From: Yamagishiella unicocca
Lineage: Eukaryota > Chlorophyta > Chlorophyceae > Chlamydomonadales > Volvocaceae
Assembly (NCBI GenBank): GCA_003116995.1
Contig: BDSL01000006.1
Location: 372,001 to 436,000 of the forward strand
DNA: 64,000 nucleotides
Direction of reading: 5' to 3'
Shown here: in pieces, positions 24,280 through 35,300 of the stretch
Numbering within the stretch: position 1 is the first letter of the stretch
Layout: the number at the start of each line of letters is the position of its first letter
Made by a program: the position numbers and the translations under genes
The notes under the pieces: generated by a model
The model's database searches: none
Seen by the model: the letters and a program-made list of their open reading frames with translations, nothing else
Told to the model about the DNA's origin: nothing

Positions 24280-26635
24280 GCCGCTGCTGCACTTTTATGA
24301 GCCAAGCCAAACATAGCGGCCTAATGCCGTGAAACTCTGTAAATTTCCTTCCTTGGGTCATTATTTATGTCTTAATTGTAGTTGTAAAGAGAGAAGGAAG
24401 AACGCGGTGCTGCTCCGAAACTGGTCTCATATCTTTCGCGAAATAGGCGCGACTTGGGCTGGGTTGGGCACCGCACTCGAGTCGCGTGAATGCTACTGGA
24501 GTTGGTTAATGCTATTAAATAGTTTTGAAGTGGAGGCTCTTGCAGTGAGCACGAGGAGCGCATAATCCTAAGCCTTTAACACGCATTTGCGTTAAAATGC
24601 GTCATATCGGGTCCATATTTGGCTTGCACAGGTACACACAAGCGGGACCTTAGGAAAGATACTTGTGCGCGACGGGTACATCTGTGTTCTGACCAGACCA
24701 CCAACCCTGTTTAACGTCTTCATGTCGACAGTCATCAAGCCGTGTCTGCTTAATTTGTCTATAGCGATGTTACAAGCTTTTCATCTAAATTTCCATTTCT
24801 TAATGGGTGCCGAGGTCGCGCAGTGCGCGGATCCTCAGCCTAACAAAAATTTAGCCCTGCCGGACACCCGAAGGGCCGACCACGGAAGGTCCTCGCAAAG
24901 TGCAAGGCGAAGTCCGACCGTGTAACCGAGGCCATGGGGACCACCTCGAGAAACGGGCCAGGTAAGTATGATTGATCATGGCTTGGTGCCGGGTACCGAC
25001 GCCGTGCCTGCCCCAATTACACAAGCACGACGGCGATGGTGGGTTATAACATTAACGGCCAGCCGACCAATTGCACTTCTTTAGGTGCAGCTCGTCCTAA
25101 CACACATTTCTGCCTTTTATACGAAATAAGGCGACTGCTAAGGCGATAGGCGAAGTGCGACTCTGTACGGAAGCAGTACGGCCTTGCGTTTGATGACGTC
25201 CATCACAGTTACCCTGTGGTATCTGCGTGACAGGCTGCGTAACTGCATGGGCTCTTGGAGTTGCTCACTGGTGCCGTCCCCACCCGCGCAGCAGCTCCGG
25301 CCGTTCGTCGCACACTGGCACTGGTATGATCCAGGTTTCAAAGCTGGACCACGTACCGAATGGCACACTCTCCCGACAAGCTATCGTAACGGGTTGGTCA
25401 CATGCATCTATGTGCACATGAAGTAAGCAGGACATCCCTTACGTCGGGAACGTCAAAGTGAGGGCATTACATACGGGACGGTACACGTATGCTATTCATG
25501 AAGGCATGGCAAAACACGCAGCCGCCCCCGCTGTAACATGCTAACACCAACTAATACTACTGCCGCTAAGGAGCCCATTTGCTAACCAAACCTGACACGC
25601 GAACCACGAGGGACGACTACCACACACGTTCCTTCTACTGCGCTTGAATCCGGCTTAGGCAACGAACCAAAGCCACGGCGGCATCAAGGCACGCGACGCT
25701 CTTTATCCCCTTACCCTGATGCCCACCCGTCATGCTTCCACTACTACGTTAAACTAGGACTTATGCCGCAAAATAGGAGGTTAAAAACGGTACCCTACCA
25801 GAAGTACAAGCACTGAGACAGCACTAAAATGTTACGATAAGTACGCTACGTACGAGAGAAAATTCCCCTGAGTGGATTCGCCAAACCCAGCGGTGATAAG
25901 GGACAGCATCCGCACAAATCCTCCAAGAACCTACGGCTGTTGCCGCACTGCGCAAGACCCCACCAGTGCTTGCATATTTTCGACACTGCAAAATATTAGC
26001 ATAACAGTACTACGTTCCGTGGGCAACCAACGGACAAACGTCCTGCGGAAGTTGATTATACGGGCTAAAGAATGTGAGAGTCGACCTTATCACGGCAAAA
26101 TATTAGGTTGCAGGACACGTCATGACACGGCAAAGGCACAATCGCGGTGCGAATGCTCGCGCCTCCTGGCACCGTAATCCAAATTGTTCCAGGTAAGTCC
26201 AGCGCGTCCTAGGAATACAGCAGTTTGTAACGGTGACCTGGGAACCTCTAGGTGGCTGCAAAAACCCTAAACACCGAAGGGCAGTGAAGCGCGAACCTAC
26301 GCCATGGACAACAAACATACGCGTGTTGCTCTTAAACCTGTTGTTTACTTCTCCTACCGAGCACGGCCCTGGTACGGCCATCAGCGCCTGCCTTGCAAAC
26401 CTGGAAACTATGGATGCAGATTGCTCCATGCGCTACTGCCAGCCATGATAATTAATGGGACGACGCCCCACTGCGCTTACTGCTGAATACCGACAGCTCT
26501 TGGAGCAACACGATCAAGCACGGGCGCCGTGCGAGATGTGCACGCTGGAACGCCACGACCCCACACTGCTGACCCCAACCCCCACCGGCCACGCTGCTTG
26601 TGCCGTGCAGGGCGCGCCCAGACGGCAGCCGCCCC
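24280..26635. other. Gene-poor, lower-GC region upstream of INTS9
   Basis: Only short ORFs without protein-like composition are present on both strands. GC content drops visibly relative to both flanks, and no splice-ready exon chain could be built. The INTS9 promoter should lie in the first few hundred bases. Nothing else is recognised. Confidence 0.5.
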
Positions 26636-27679
26636 TCACAGCCCTGAGATGGGCGGCATGTTGGGCTTCGCCAGCCGCTTCACAGGCGCCCGCGGCAATA
26701 TGCTGGGCGAGAATCCGTTGGGCGACGATCTGTTTGGCAGTGACACGCCCGGCGACATATGTACTTTCTTCGGTGTGGGTTGCAAAGGCGATGCAGTCGC
26801 GCCCAGCTGCGTTGCACGTGCCAGCGCCAAAAAGCCGACTCCGGCCGCGCCACCACTGCTGCACCCGGTGCTCTTGTCACCGCTGCTGCTGCGACTTGCT
26901 ATGCTGCCGCCGCCAGCAGAGCTGGTCACACGCGACGGCGTGCGGGCGACACTGCCATCATCGGTGCCACCGCTGCTCACGCTGCTGCCGCTCCCACTGC
27001 TGCTGTTCTTGCGTAAACTGCAGCTGTCCGCTTCGCTGCCGCCGCTGCCACAGCTGTCAGCCGAGCCGGTGCTGGGCGATAGGGTCAGGACGCTCTTTGA
27101 GGACGGATACCGGGATGATGCGGGCGAAGGGCTTGCCAAAGACCTGCACAGCTGCTCAAACTCAGCAGCCCGCAGCAGCACTGATACCGGGCTGATCGGG
27201 CCAGCAACGTCTCTTTTCATGCCCGGGGCAGGGGCGCTGGAGGTGTTGCATGTACCGCTGACGCGCAACCCGCTGCCGGCACGTCGAACGGGGCGGAGGC
27301 TGACCGTAGGCGAAGGCGGCGGCAGCGGCGGCGGCGCTTTTGAGGGAGACGAGGGGCTCCAGGCGGGCCGTGTGCTGCCCGCTGCAGGGCTCCAAGGGGG
27401 CCGTGTGCTGCCCGCTGTAGGGCTCCAGGGGGGGCGTGTGCTGTCCGCTGCAGGGCTCCGCACAGGCGGCCGGGGGGAGTGGTGCGTGGGGTCTTCTGCC
27501 GCTGCCTTGTACTCCAGGGTCCGCTTGGCCCTGCCGGCGAGTTGCACGTGGCAGACGACCTCGGCAGTAGCGGCAGCCGCAGGGGCAGTAGCACGCGGTG
27601 AGGGTGAGGGGGCGGCGGCAACGGCGGAGGTCTCCACGGGTGAAGGTGACGAGGTGGCGGCGACTGCCGTCACGGCCAT
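26636..27679 (-). CDS. Uncertain ORF: Ser/Pro/Gly-rich disordered protein
   Basis: An ATG-initiated reading frame of 347 residues on the minus strand. It is rich in Ser, Pro, Gly and Thr, with no recognised domain; it has three 11-residue repeats (STRPPWSP-type) and ends NMPPISGL. An acceptor-like CTTGCGCGCAG upstream of the ATG may mean that a 5' exon is missing from the model. The opposite strand also has a long frame (26649-27854, 401 residues, Leu/Pro/Ala-rich with CTG runs). The two cannot be separated by codon bias by eye: third-position GC is about 75% in both. The minus frame is favoured because its Ser/Gly composition is typical of algal disordered proteins, while the plus frame has Leu blocks of the kind produced by antisense AGC runs. 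Function unknown. Confidence 0.35.
   Translation of the reverse strand: MAVTAVAATSSPSPVETSAVAAAPSPSPRATAPAAAATAEVVCHVQLAGRAKRTLEYKAAAEDPTHHSPRPPVRSPAADSTRPPWSPTAGSTRPPWSPAAGSTRPAWSPSSPSKAPPPLPPPSPTVSLRPVRRAGSGLRVSGTCNTSSAPAPGMKRDVAGPISPVSVLLRAAEFEQLCRSLASPSPASSRYPSSKSVLTLSPSTGSADSCGSGGSEADSCSLRKNSSSGSGSSVSSGGTDDGSVARTPSRVTSSAGGGSIASRSSSGDKSTGCSSGGAAGVGFLALARATQLGATASPLQPTPKKVHMSPGVSLPNRSSPNGFSPSILPRAPVKRLAKPNMPPISGL
27361..27459 (-). repeat. 33-bp tandem repeat, three copies
   Basis: Three in-phase 33-bp units, each containing GTGTGCTG(C/T)CCGCTG and ending AGGGCTCC on the plus strand; it encodes an 11-residue repeat in either candidate frame. Confidence 0.9.
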
Positions 27680-29328
27680 GATGCTCCAGTCGTCCCTAAA
27701 CGTCGGGACGGGCGAGGCGAAACCCTGCGCGCAAGCAACGGTGGATATTGGTGAAAAAAACGATACTTTGGGCCCCTGGAGGCAGGTGCACACCTTGAAT
27801 GACGGTTATTTGCCCTTGGCACGGCTTCTCATACTTTTATACGGTATTAGGTAGCCTAGATTAAAGGCCTTAAGCGGGCGACTCACCAAACACACCTAGG
27901 AGCAGCATGGCCACTTTGGTTTGGAAACCCACACAAGGTATAGTGAGGCTCACGGCGACAGGTGTCGAAGCAGGGGCGCCGCGACGTAGCCAACCCGTCT
28001 CTTGACGCCCACCTGACCGATATCAGCGGCTATGGGTGCCATCGGCAGGAATATTGGATCCATCTCCGCTTGCACCGCCCAAGTGGGGGGATAAGGCAAA
28101 GTGACGTCCGGCACCCTGGCCGTCTGTGTCACAGCATCCTGCGCACCCAACGGTGAACAGCATTGGGCCGGGTCGATGGGTAGGCCATGGTGTGCCTAGG
28201 ACCGACCCAATTGTAGGAAAAGCTTCGTACCCTGGCAAAAATGTATTGGCTAGGTTCATGCAAAGCAACCTTGCGGTAGACTAGGAACAACCGGGGCGAC
28301 GGCCAAGGTGACGGCCAAGTACCGGTACGTTACAATTTAAATACCGGCACCTTACCTTCGGCACCTTGTATTCATGGCTAGTAGAAGAGATTCCTGGGGT
28401 GTTCTGCTCCTTGGATGCAGGTCTGCAAGCGTTGAAGCGAGCGGTACGTTTTGTAACAAGCCAAGCCACGTAGGCCAGACACGTACGTCCAATTATGCCA
28501 GTTAGTTTGGCCAAGAACAAGGAGGCGTACGCTATTGAGGTGTGGGTTAAGCAGCCTTGGGGCTTAGGGCTACAGTAGGCGATTCTGTCGCCTCGGAATG
28601 CGGCTGTCGACTGGGGTTCTTACCGAGTTTGCGGCGTGCAGACAAGACTACATACTAGGACGATTACGAAACCAACGATGACCGCCACGTCCCTTAAGTC
28701 CATATCCGGCGACTCAACAGCGTCGAACGGAAGTCGTTCGGGCGCACAAAATTCATATAACGCGATGGCGTCGTATCTACGTAACGCATCCTAATCCCTG
28801 TTGTTTTGCAAGCTCACTTTCCTTTGCACACAATCGCAAGTGGTCATTATCTGTGGTGGTTGCAGTAGCGGGGAGCCTTATGACATGCTTGAGCTCGGCA
28901 GATCGCATGCCATAACTATTACTGACATGAAAATATGGGTCGTATGCCGATGCACTATTTACATTATAGAAAGCATCAAAACGTGAGGAGGGCCGAGGAC
29001 AAAAATATGCTCAACGAGACGTACGCACGCACCAAGCCTATCGCAAGCTGGCGCCTTGAAGGAATCCACCAAGGGAGTGTGTGAAACTTGTCAAGACAGC
29101 ATCCTTACAGGTCATCGGAGTGCGGTTGGTGCCTATGGTTTGCAGTTGGCAACAGCTCATGGCAACTCAGCCACGGCTCTTGTGACTCTTCCTCCCACGC
29201 ATGCACCCGTCCATTCCTCTCTATCCCGTGCTCCAGCCGCCTTCCCCCAGGACACAGCCTTACGGAGTAAGGCAATGCCTGCCCTTGAGCGCACGTGGAC
29301 GCGCGCGACCGACCGCGCGAAGCCCTCG
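27680..29328. other. Gene-poor region downstream of TWINKLE
   Basis: No gene recognised. A minus-strand TGTAA at 29109-29105 is a likely polyadenylation signal for TWINKLE, about 220 nt past its stop. The remainder is lower-GC unique-looking sequence. Confidence 0.5.
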
Positions 29329-32300
29329 CTAGCGCTTCGGCTGGTAGCTGGGCTCTACTCGCGGGTCCTTGAACCGGCACTCGTCCCTGTCGTACTCGAG
29401 CGTGTAGTCACCCTGGGTGCCGCTGGTCTTGTTGCGTGCCTGGCGTGTGCGTGAGGGTAGGCGTCAGCAAAGATGGGGTGTACGCCGTTGGCGGTTGGCG
29501 GGGCTATTATCCAAACCGCGACGGCAGATAGGATTCCATTCTACTCGGGTCGAGCCTGAGCCGGCTGGCCCAGCTCTAAGCAGCCCCTGAAGCTTCCTGA
29601 GCACCCTCAAACGCGTTTTGTAACTAGCCCCCAACTAGGCTTGGCGTCCTCTCCGTCTCAAGTGTCGCACGATGCGTTTCTGGTGCGCTACGCTACCCAC
29701 CTTGCAGCCCCACCCACCCCCGCCTACCTTGAGCACTTTGATGAGGGTCTCGTTCTCCCGCCACACAATCGGCTGCTGCTTGCCGCCGTGGCGCCCGGAC
29801 ATCTGGCGGTGCCTCATGGCCGCGTCTATGGCAACCAGCGTATACCTGCGGCGGCAGCGAGGCAGGGTGGTTGAGAGGGGCCTGACAGGAAACACATCGC
29901 TCGGCACTTGGAATAAGCAAACCCGATAAAAGGAAGGTTCAGAAATCCTCTCCTCCCCACCCACCGGTGCACCACCACTCCCATGTCCGCCTTGTTGTAC
30001 CAGTGCGCGGACCCCGATATGTCGTACATGGTGGGCGGGCTGCCATCCCAGTCCTCCATGGATTTGGGGTGAGCCACCAGCCACACGTGGACCATGTGGC
30101 GCTGGGCCCAGCGCTTCACCTGGTAGGAGGAGGGCGAGAGAAGATAAGAGGAACAGGGCTAGGGGTGTGTGGGGTGGGATTGGGGTCGGGGGGCAGGGGC
30201 GATAGAGGTGCGTGATGGGTGCGTTGCGGGAGGCAGCGGAGACAGGCAGCTAGGCCGCCCCTGACGCCTCTCGGGTGTCTGCCTGCCTATCGCTGAGGAT
30301 GCAGCCTCGCTAGGTGACCCTTCCGACAGCCCGAGCTGGGCGCCTTCCCGCGATCCGTCAAAGACTCAAGACCTCCCGTTCCAGTTAAGACCCCACCTCC
30401 CCGCACCCCACCTCCCCCACCTTGCTCAGCATGGAGCTGACGTACTCGGTCTCGGTCTGCGAGCCGCGCCGCTGCTCCAGCTCGTTGAACGGATCGATCA
30501 CCAGGCCACGGATGCCGTACCTACCGCAGAGGGTGGACGGAATCCACGGGCGAAGCACCGAACGACCTGGACTGTCAGCCCTCAACCCTGGTCCCCACAG
30601 TATGCAATTCCGCCCCACCACTGCACACTATTCCTACTCGCCTATCGGTTGCTTCGTCTCATGTGACAAACATGCGTCGCTACGCTGTCCCCACAACGCA
30701 CGGAGCTGTGCCCTTAGCGAATACAGCGCCCAGCCCAACAAACCACGTGCGCACCGTCATGCGCCCCCCTCCCTGGACTCCTCCTAACGCCCACCTTCGC
30801 ACTCCTCCCTCCCTGGACTCTTCCTAACGCCCACCTCCGCACCCCAAGCCCCAAGCCCCACCCACCTGTGCACTGCCTGCGTGGCCTTGCCCAGGATCCA
30901 CTCGATCGTACAAGGTTGCCGAGCATCCTCCAGCTTCAGCGCCGCCAGGTCCTGGGCCTCAGCCTCAGCAGCCGCGGCCTCCTCGTCCTCATCCTCACCC
31001 TCGCCCGTCGCGCCCTCCCGGGCTCGAACTGGGTACCTGGCCATGGTCACCACCGCCGGCTCATCCGCCATGTCCGCGTGGCGAATGAGCACAAAGTGCT
31101 GGTTGACCCACATCAGCGCCTCCACGAACTCTTCCTCGGTCATGCAGCTTGAGCCTTCGGGCCCGAACATGGACTTGCCTGCGCTCGGAGCGGCGGAGTG
31201 GCAAACAAAGGAGACAAATTCGAGCCAACAGATGGGAGGTGGTTGGGCGGGGAATGGGCGGGATTGGGGGCATCAGGTGCGGTGAGGCGACCCACCGGCT
31301 GGTGTGTGGACGGCGGAGACTTGTGTGGGACTGGAGGCGGTGTCCCGGACACCACGGAAGCGCCCCTGGATCCCCTGGGTCCCCTTACGACCCACCCCCG
31401 CCCTAATCCCGCCACTCCCGCGCGTAAGCCCCCACGCACGTGCCGCCAGCTCGATGAGGTTCTGGGCGTGCCGCACGACGCTCTTTTCGAAGCTGGCGAA
31501 CGCGATGCGCCAGCCGGCGCTGCTCGCCAGCTGAACCGCGAGCGCGTCCAGCCAGTGCGACTTGCCGCTGTTGGGTACGCCTAGGGGCGGGGGCGGGGGG
31601 GGGGTGCCGGGAGCGGCGGGAGGTAGCGTGTATTGGGGAGCCCGGGGGTGTTGCTCCATTCCTTCGGTTACCACAGCAGCATCAGCGGAAGCCAAGGGGG
31701 CAGTCTAGCGGTTGCTACCGGTAGTGCTGACGAGGACTCGGAACGCCCGGTCGCCCAATCCCACCTCACGCACCTCGCTGCAACTAGCCTCCTCACCGAC
31801 CCCAACCACCAACTACCAACTACCAACGCACCGGTCACCACGGTCAGCTCGCCGGGTGCCACCTTGTACAACTCGTCCAGGCCCGGCCAGCCGGTAGATA
31901 CGCCCGCGGCGGTGTGCTCCTTGCCGTACCAGTGCCGTACCAGCTGGGGGGATCGCGGGGTCGCGGGGTCGGCGAGTGGGGAAGGGAGCGAGGAAAGATT
32001 CATGCGCCAACGCGGCGTGAGGTGCCACCACACGCGCTACCCTGGCCGCCTGCAGCAGCGACCCGTGGGCCGCCCTAGGGCACCGCTCTGCCCTCCGGCC
32101 TCCTCACAACCCCCACAAAGCGCCCCTCCCCGCCTGAATGCGCCTCCCTCTCACCCAACACCGCCAAAGCAGACGAGCGCCCGCGCGTCCGGCCGCTCCC
32201 CTGCTCGTCCCGCCCGCCTGCCCGCCGCCGTACCTCGTCCCACATGCCGCTGAGCTCCAGCAGCCCCCTCACCGGGTAGGGCCGGGCGCCCTCCACCAGC

Positions 32301-35300
32301 CACCTCAGCGCCTCCTGCCCGTCCTCCAACAACACCTCACTGGCGCAGCTGCGGAGAGGCCGCCCCGACTCAGCCGCCGCCGCTCCCGCCGCCGTCAGGG
32401 CCGAAGAGGTGTCGAGCGGCAGCAGCGCCGTCCCTGCCGCCGAGCCAGCGCCGCCGCCGGCAGAGCTACTGCCGCCTGCCCAGCCGCTTTCTCGCCGCTG
32501 CCCCTGCCCCTGAGGCGGCGGCGGCGGCGACTGCGCCCTGCCGTACTGCCCCTGCTCCTCCGCGAAGTCCTCGTTGAGGTAGTCGGGCCCTGCGTCGTAC
32601 ATGTCCCGCGGGTCGTCGCCGTACAACAGCTGCTCCCTCGCGGGGCTGCTGGGCGGCAGGTCCAGGAACTCTGACGGCCAGCGCAGCACCAGGCAGCGCT
32701 CTCGGTTCAGGTTGGTGGCCAGCTCCTGGGAGGGGCAGGAGGGGAAGGAAGGGACGGTCGCGAGGAGAGCGCGGAGAGGGGATGCAATCATGGATGGACA
32801 ATTTGGCATGGCAGTCGGCGCCGGCCAGCAGGGGCGCTGACCAACGAGGTGGGATGAGGGCTTTGAGAGCAGATGGAAACCCGGGTTGACGGTGCGGGAA
32901 GGCAGGACCTGCGCCACCCCCCACCCCCGCCCCCCGCCCCCGCCGCCGCCGCCTCACCTCCGCCAGCATGCGGCTCTCCGGCGCCTCCCTCAGCGCCAGT
33001 GTCACCCGCACCGGGCCGCCCACCACCGCCGGCTCCGGGTACAGCACCTGGTTTCGAAGGCAGGAGAGTTCCGGGAGGGGCACGGATGAGGGGGCCGGGA
33101 ATGTAGACCGCAGGTCCAGGTTACGGGTCATGTGCCCCCAGGGGTCCTCCAACCCACGGTCCCCGTCCCGCCAGCCTCAACCAATTGGATGTAACTGTAA
33201 CTGTAACCACTCCAGCCATCACTCCCCTGCTCCCCACGTAGAAAGCCTGCCCCTCCCGCCGCTGGGAGGCGCGGCCGGCGGGGCGAATGGTTCCGCTCCA
33301 AGGATTAAGTGTTTAAGTCCCGCCGCTGGGAGCCAGCCCCCCTGGAGCGACTCCCTGGCTGGGGCCATCTTCCCCCCTGGAGCCGCACGGCCTCCCCTTC
33401 CCCAGCCCACCTGTCTGCTGCCCCACAGGTAGCCGGTCACCGCCTCCGGTGTGCGGAGCTGGGGGGCGGCGGGGGCGGGACCAGGCTCGAGAGCTCTGGC
33501 GGCCGCTGCGGCGGCGGCCTTGAAGTCGCAGTACTGGTGGAAGTCCAGGACGGCGCGGGGGGGCAGCGCCAGCACGTTGGGGATGCCGGCCTGGAGCGGG
33601 GTGGGTGGGAGGGTGGGTGGGAGGGTGGGTGGGAGGGCGGTGTCTTGGGAGTCCAGGCTGGGGCGGGCAGGTGGAGTTATGCGGTGGGTGCGGTGGGTTG
33701 CGGTGCCGGCCCCTAGTTGTTGTTTCATGCGCATTCATTGCAGTGCTGACTGACCTCGACTCAAGCCTCCAATTGTCCCAAATCACCCACTGCACCGCGG
33801 ACGCGCGCGCGGCCCCCATCCCCTCGGAGCACCCTCAGCACCTCCATCATGCTCAGCCGCTCCAGCTCGTCCTCCACCAGCACCAGCTCCAGGTGGCGGT
33901 CGCGGGAGGGCTGGGGCTCGTCCAGCTCGGAAGCTCCGAAACCGTGGGCCCCGTCATCGTCCTCTTCGTACTCCTCGCACTCTTCGTACTCCTCGTACTC
34001 TTCCTCCTCCTCGTACTCGTCGTCCTCTCCGTACACCAGCTGGTCGTCACCTTCGTACTCAGCCTCTTCCGCCTCCACCCCGTACCCCGCTACAATCAGC
34101 TCGCCCTCGTCGTACGCGTCCTCCACGTCGTACGCCTCCTCAGCGGCGCCCATGTGCGCCAACTGCTCTGCAAAACCCATTTGCTCGCCGTTGCCCGCCG
34201 GTTCTCCTCCCGACTTCACTTCCGTCTTCGCGCCCACCCCTCCCAGCTCCAGCTCCCCCTCCGGCCCCTCAACCGCCTCCCCCATCCCTCCTAGCCCCGG
34301 ACCACCCTCCTGCTGCCCCATGTCCTCCCACACCCTCACACCCTCCTCACCCTCCTCACCCTCGACCGCGTCATCCACCTCCTCCGCCGCCTCCTCTTTC
34401 CCCTCCGGGCCCCCTTCATTTTCCCCCTTCGCCCCCTCGCCCTCCTCCTCTTCCTCCTCTGCCTCTTCCACCTCCGCCCCCTCCTCCCGCTCCGCCTCCT
34501 CCGCCCCCTCCGCCTCCTCCGCCCCCTCCGCCTCCTCCGCCCCCTCCGCCGCCTCCCCCTCCGCCGCTGCACCTTGCTTCACGGTGTCCTGCTCCGAACC
34601 CATCACTGCCTGACCTCGCGGTGGCGGCCCCGCCCCTGCCGCCGCCGCACCCACCGCCCCTGCCGCCGCACCCGCCCCGCCCTTCCTAGCCTGAGCCAGC
34701 GGCGGCTTTCTCGCCAGCTGCTCCTCCAGCCGGTGCCGCTCCAGGTCTCCGGCGAAGGTGACCATGTCCAAACCCCACAGCAGCCGCTCCGCGCCCGGCT
34801 GCTGCCAGCGGAGGCTGGGCTGCTGCTGGGGGGGCCGCTGGGGGGCCGGGGGCTGCGGTGGCTGGGGCTGCGGGGGGTCCGACTCAGGAACGCGCAGGCC
34901 TGGTACCGGGGTGAGAGTGGAGGGCAGGGCGGGAGGATGTGGCGGGCGAGGGAGCGGGCAGTGAGTTGGGTAGGGCGTTAAGGCGGTGGAGGGAGCGGGG
35001 AGGGGGCAGGAGTGTGAGGGATGGGACGGAGAAGGGGGCTCAAGGGAGGGAGACGATGCAAGGGTCTTGCTGGGACACGCGAAGCCGGCATGTGGGGTAT
35101 GTGAAACAGAACCCTATTCCCCCCTCCTTTCCCCTCTACCCTTCCGTACACCCAGCTTCCCACTTCTCGGCCACCGACCCACCCACCAAATCCGCAGACT
35201 ACTGTCATTCCCCCCCTCCACAACACACACCCCGCCCCCCTCCCACCGTCGCCACCACACCCACAATATCCGTGTATGTCGTGGTACGTCAGGTTGACGA

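Noticed and set aside
33849..34613. Plus-strand Ser-rich frame opposite the TWINKLE acidic insert
   Set aside because: GAG/GAA codons read in antisense give CTC/TTC and shifted TCC/TCT; this is a composition artefact.
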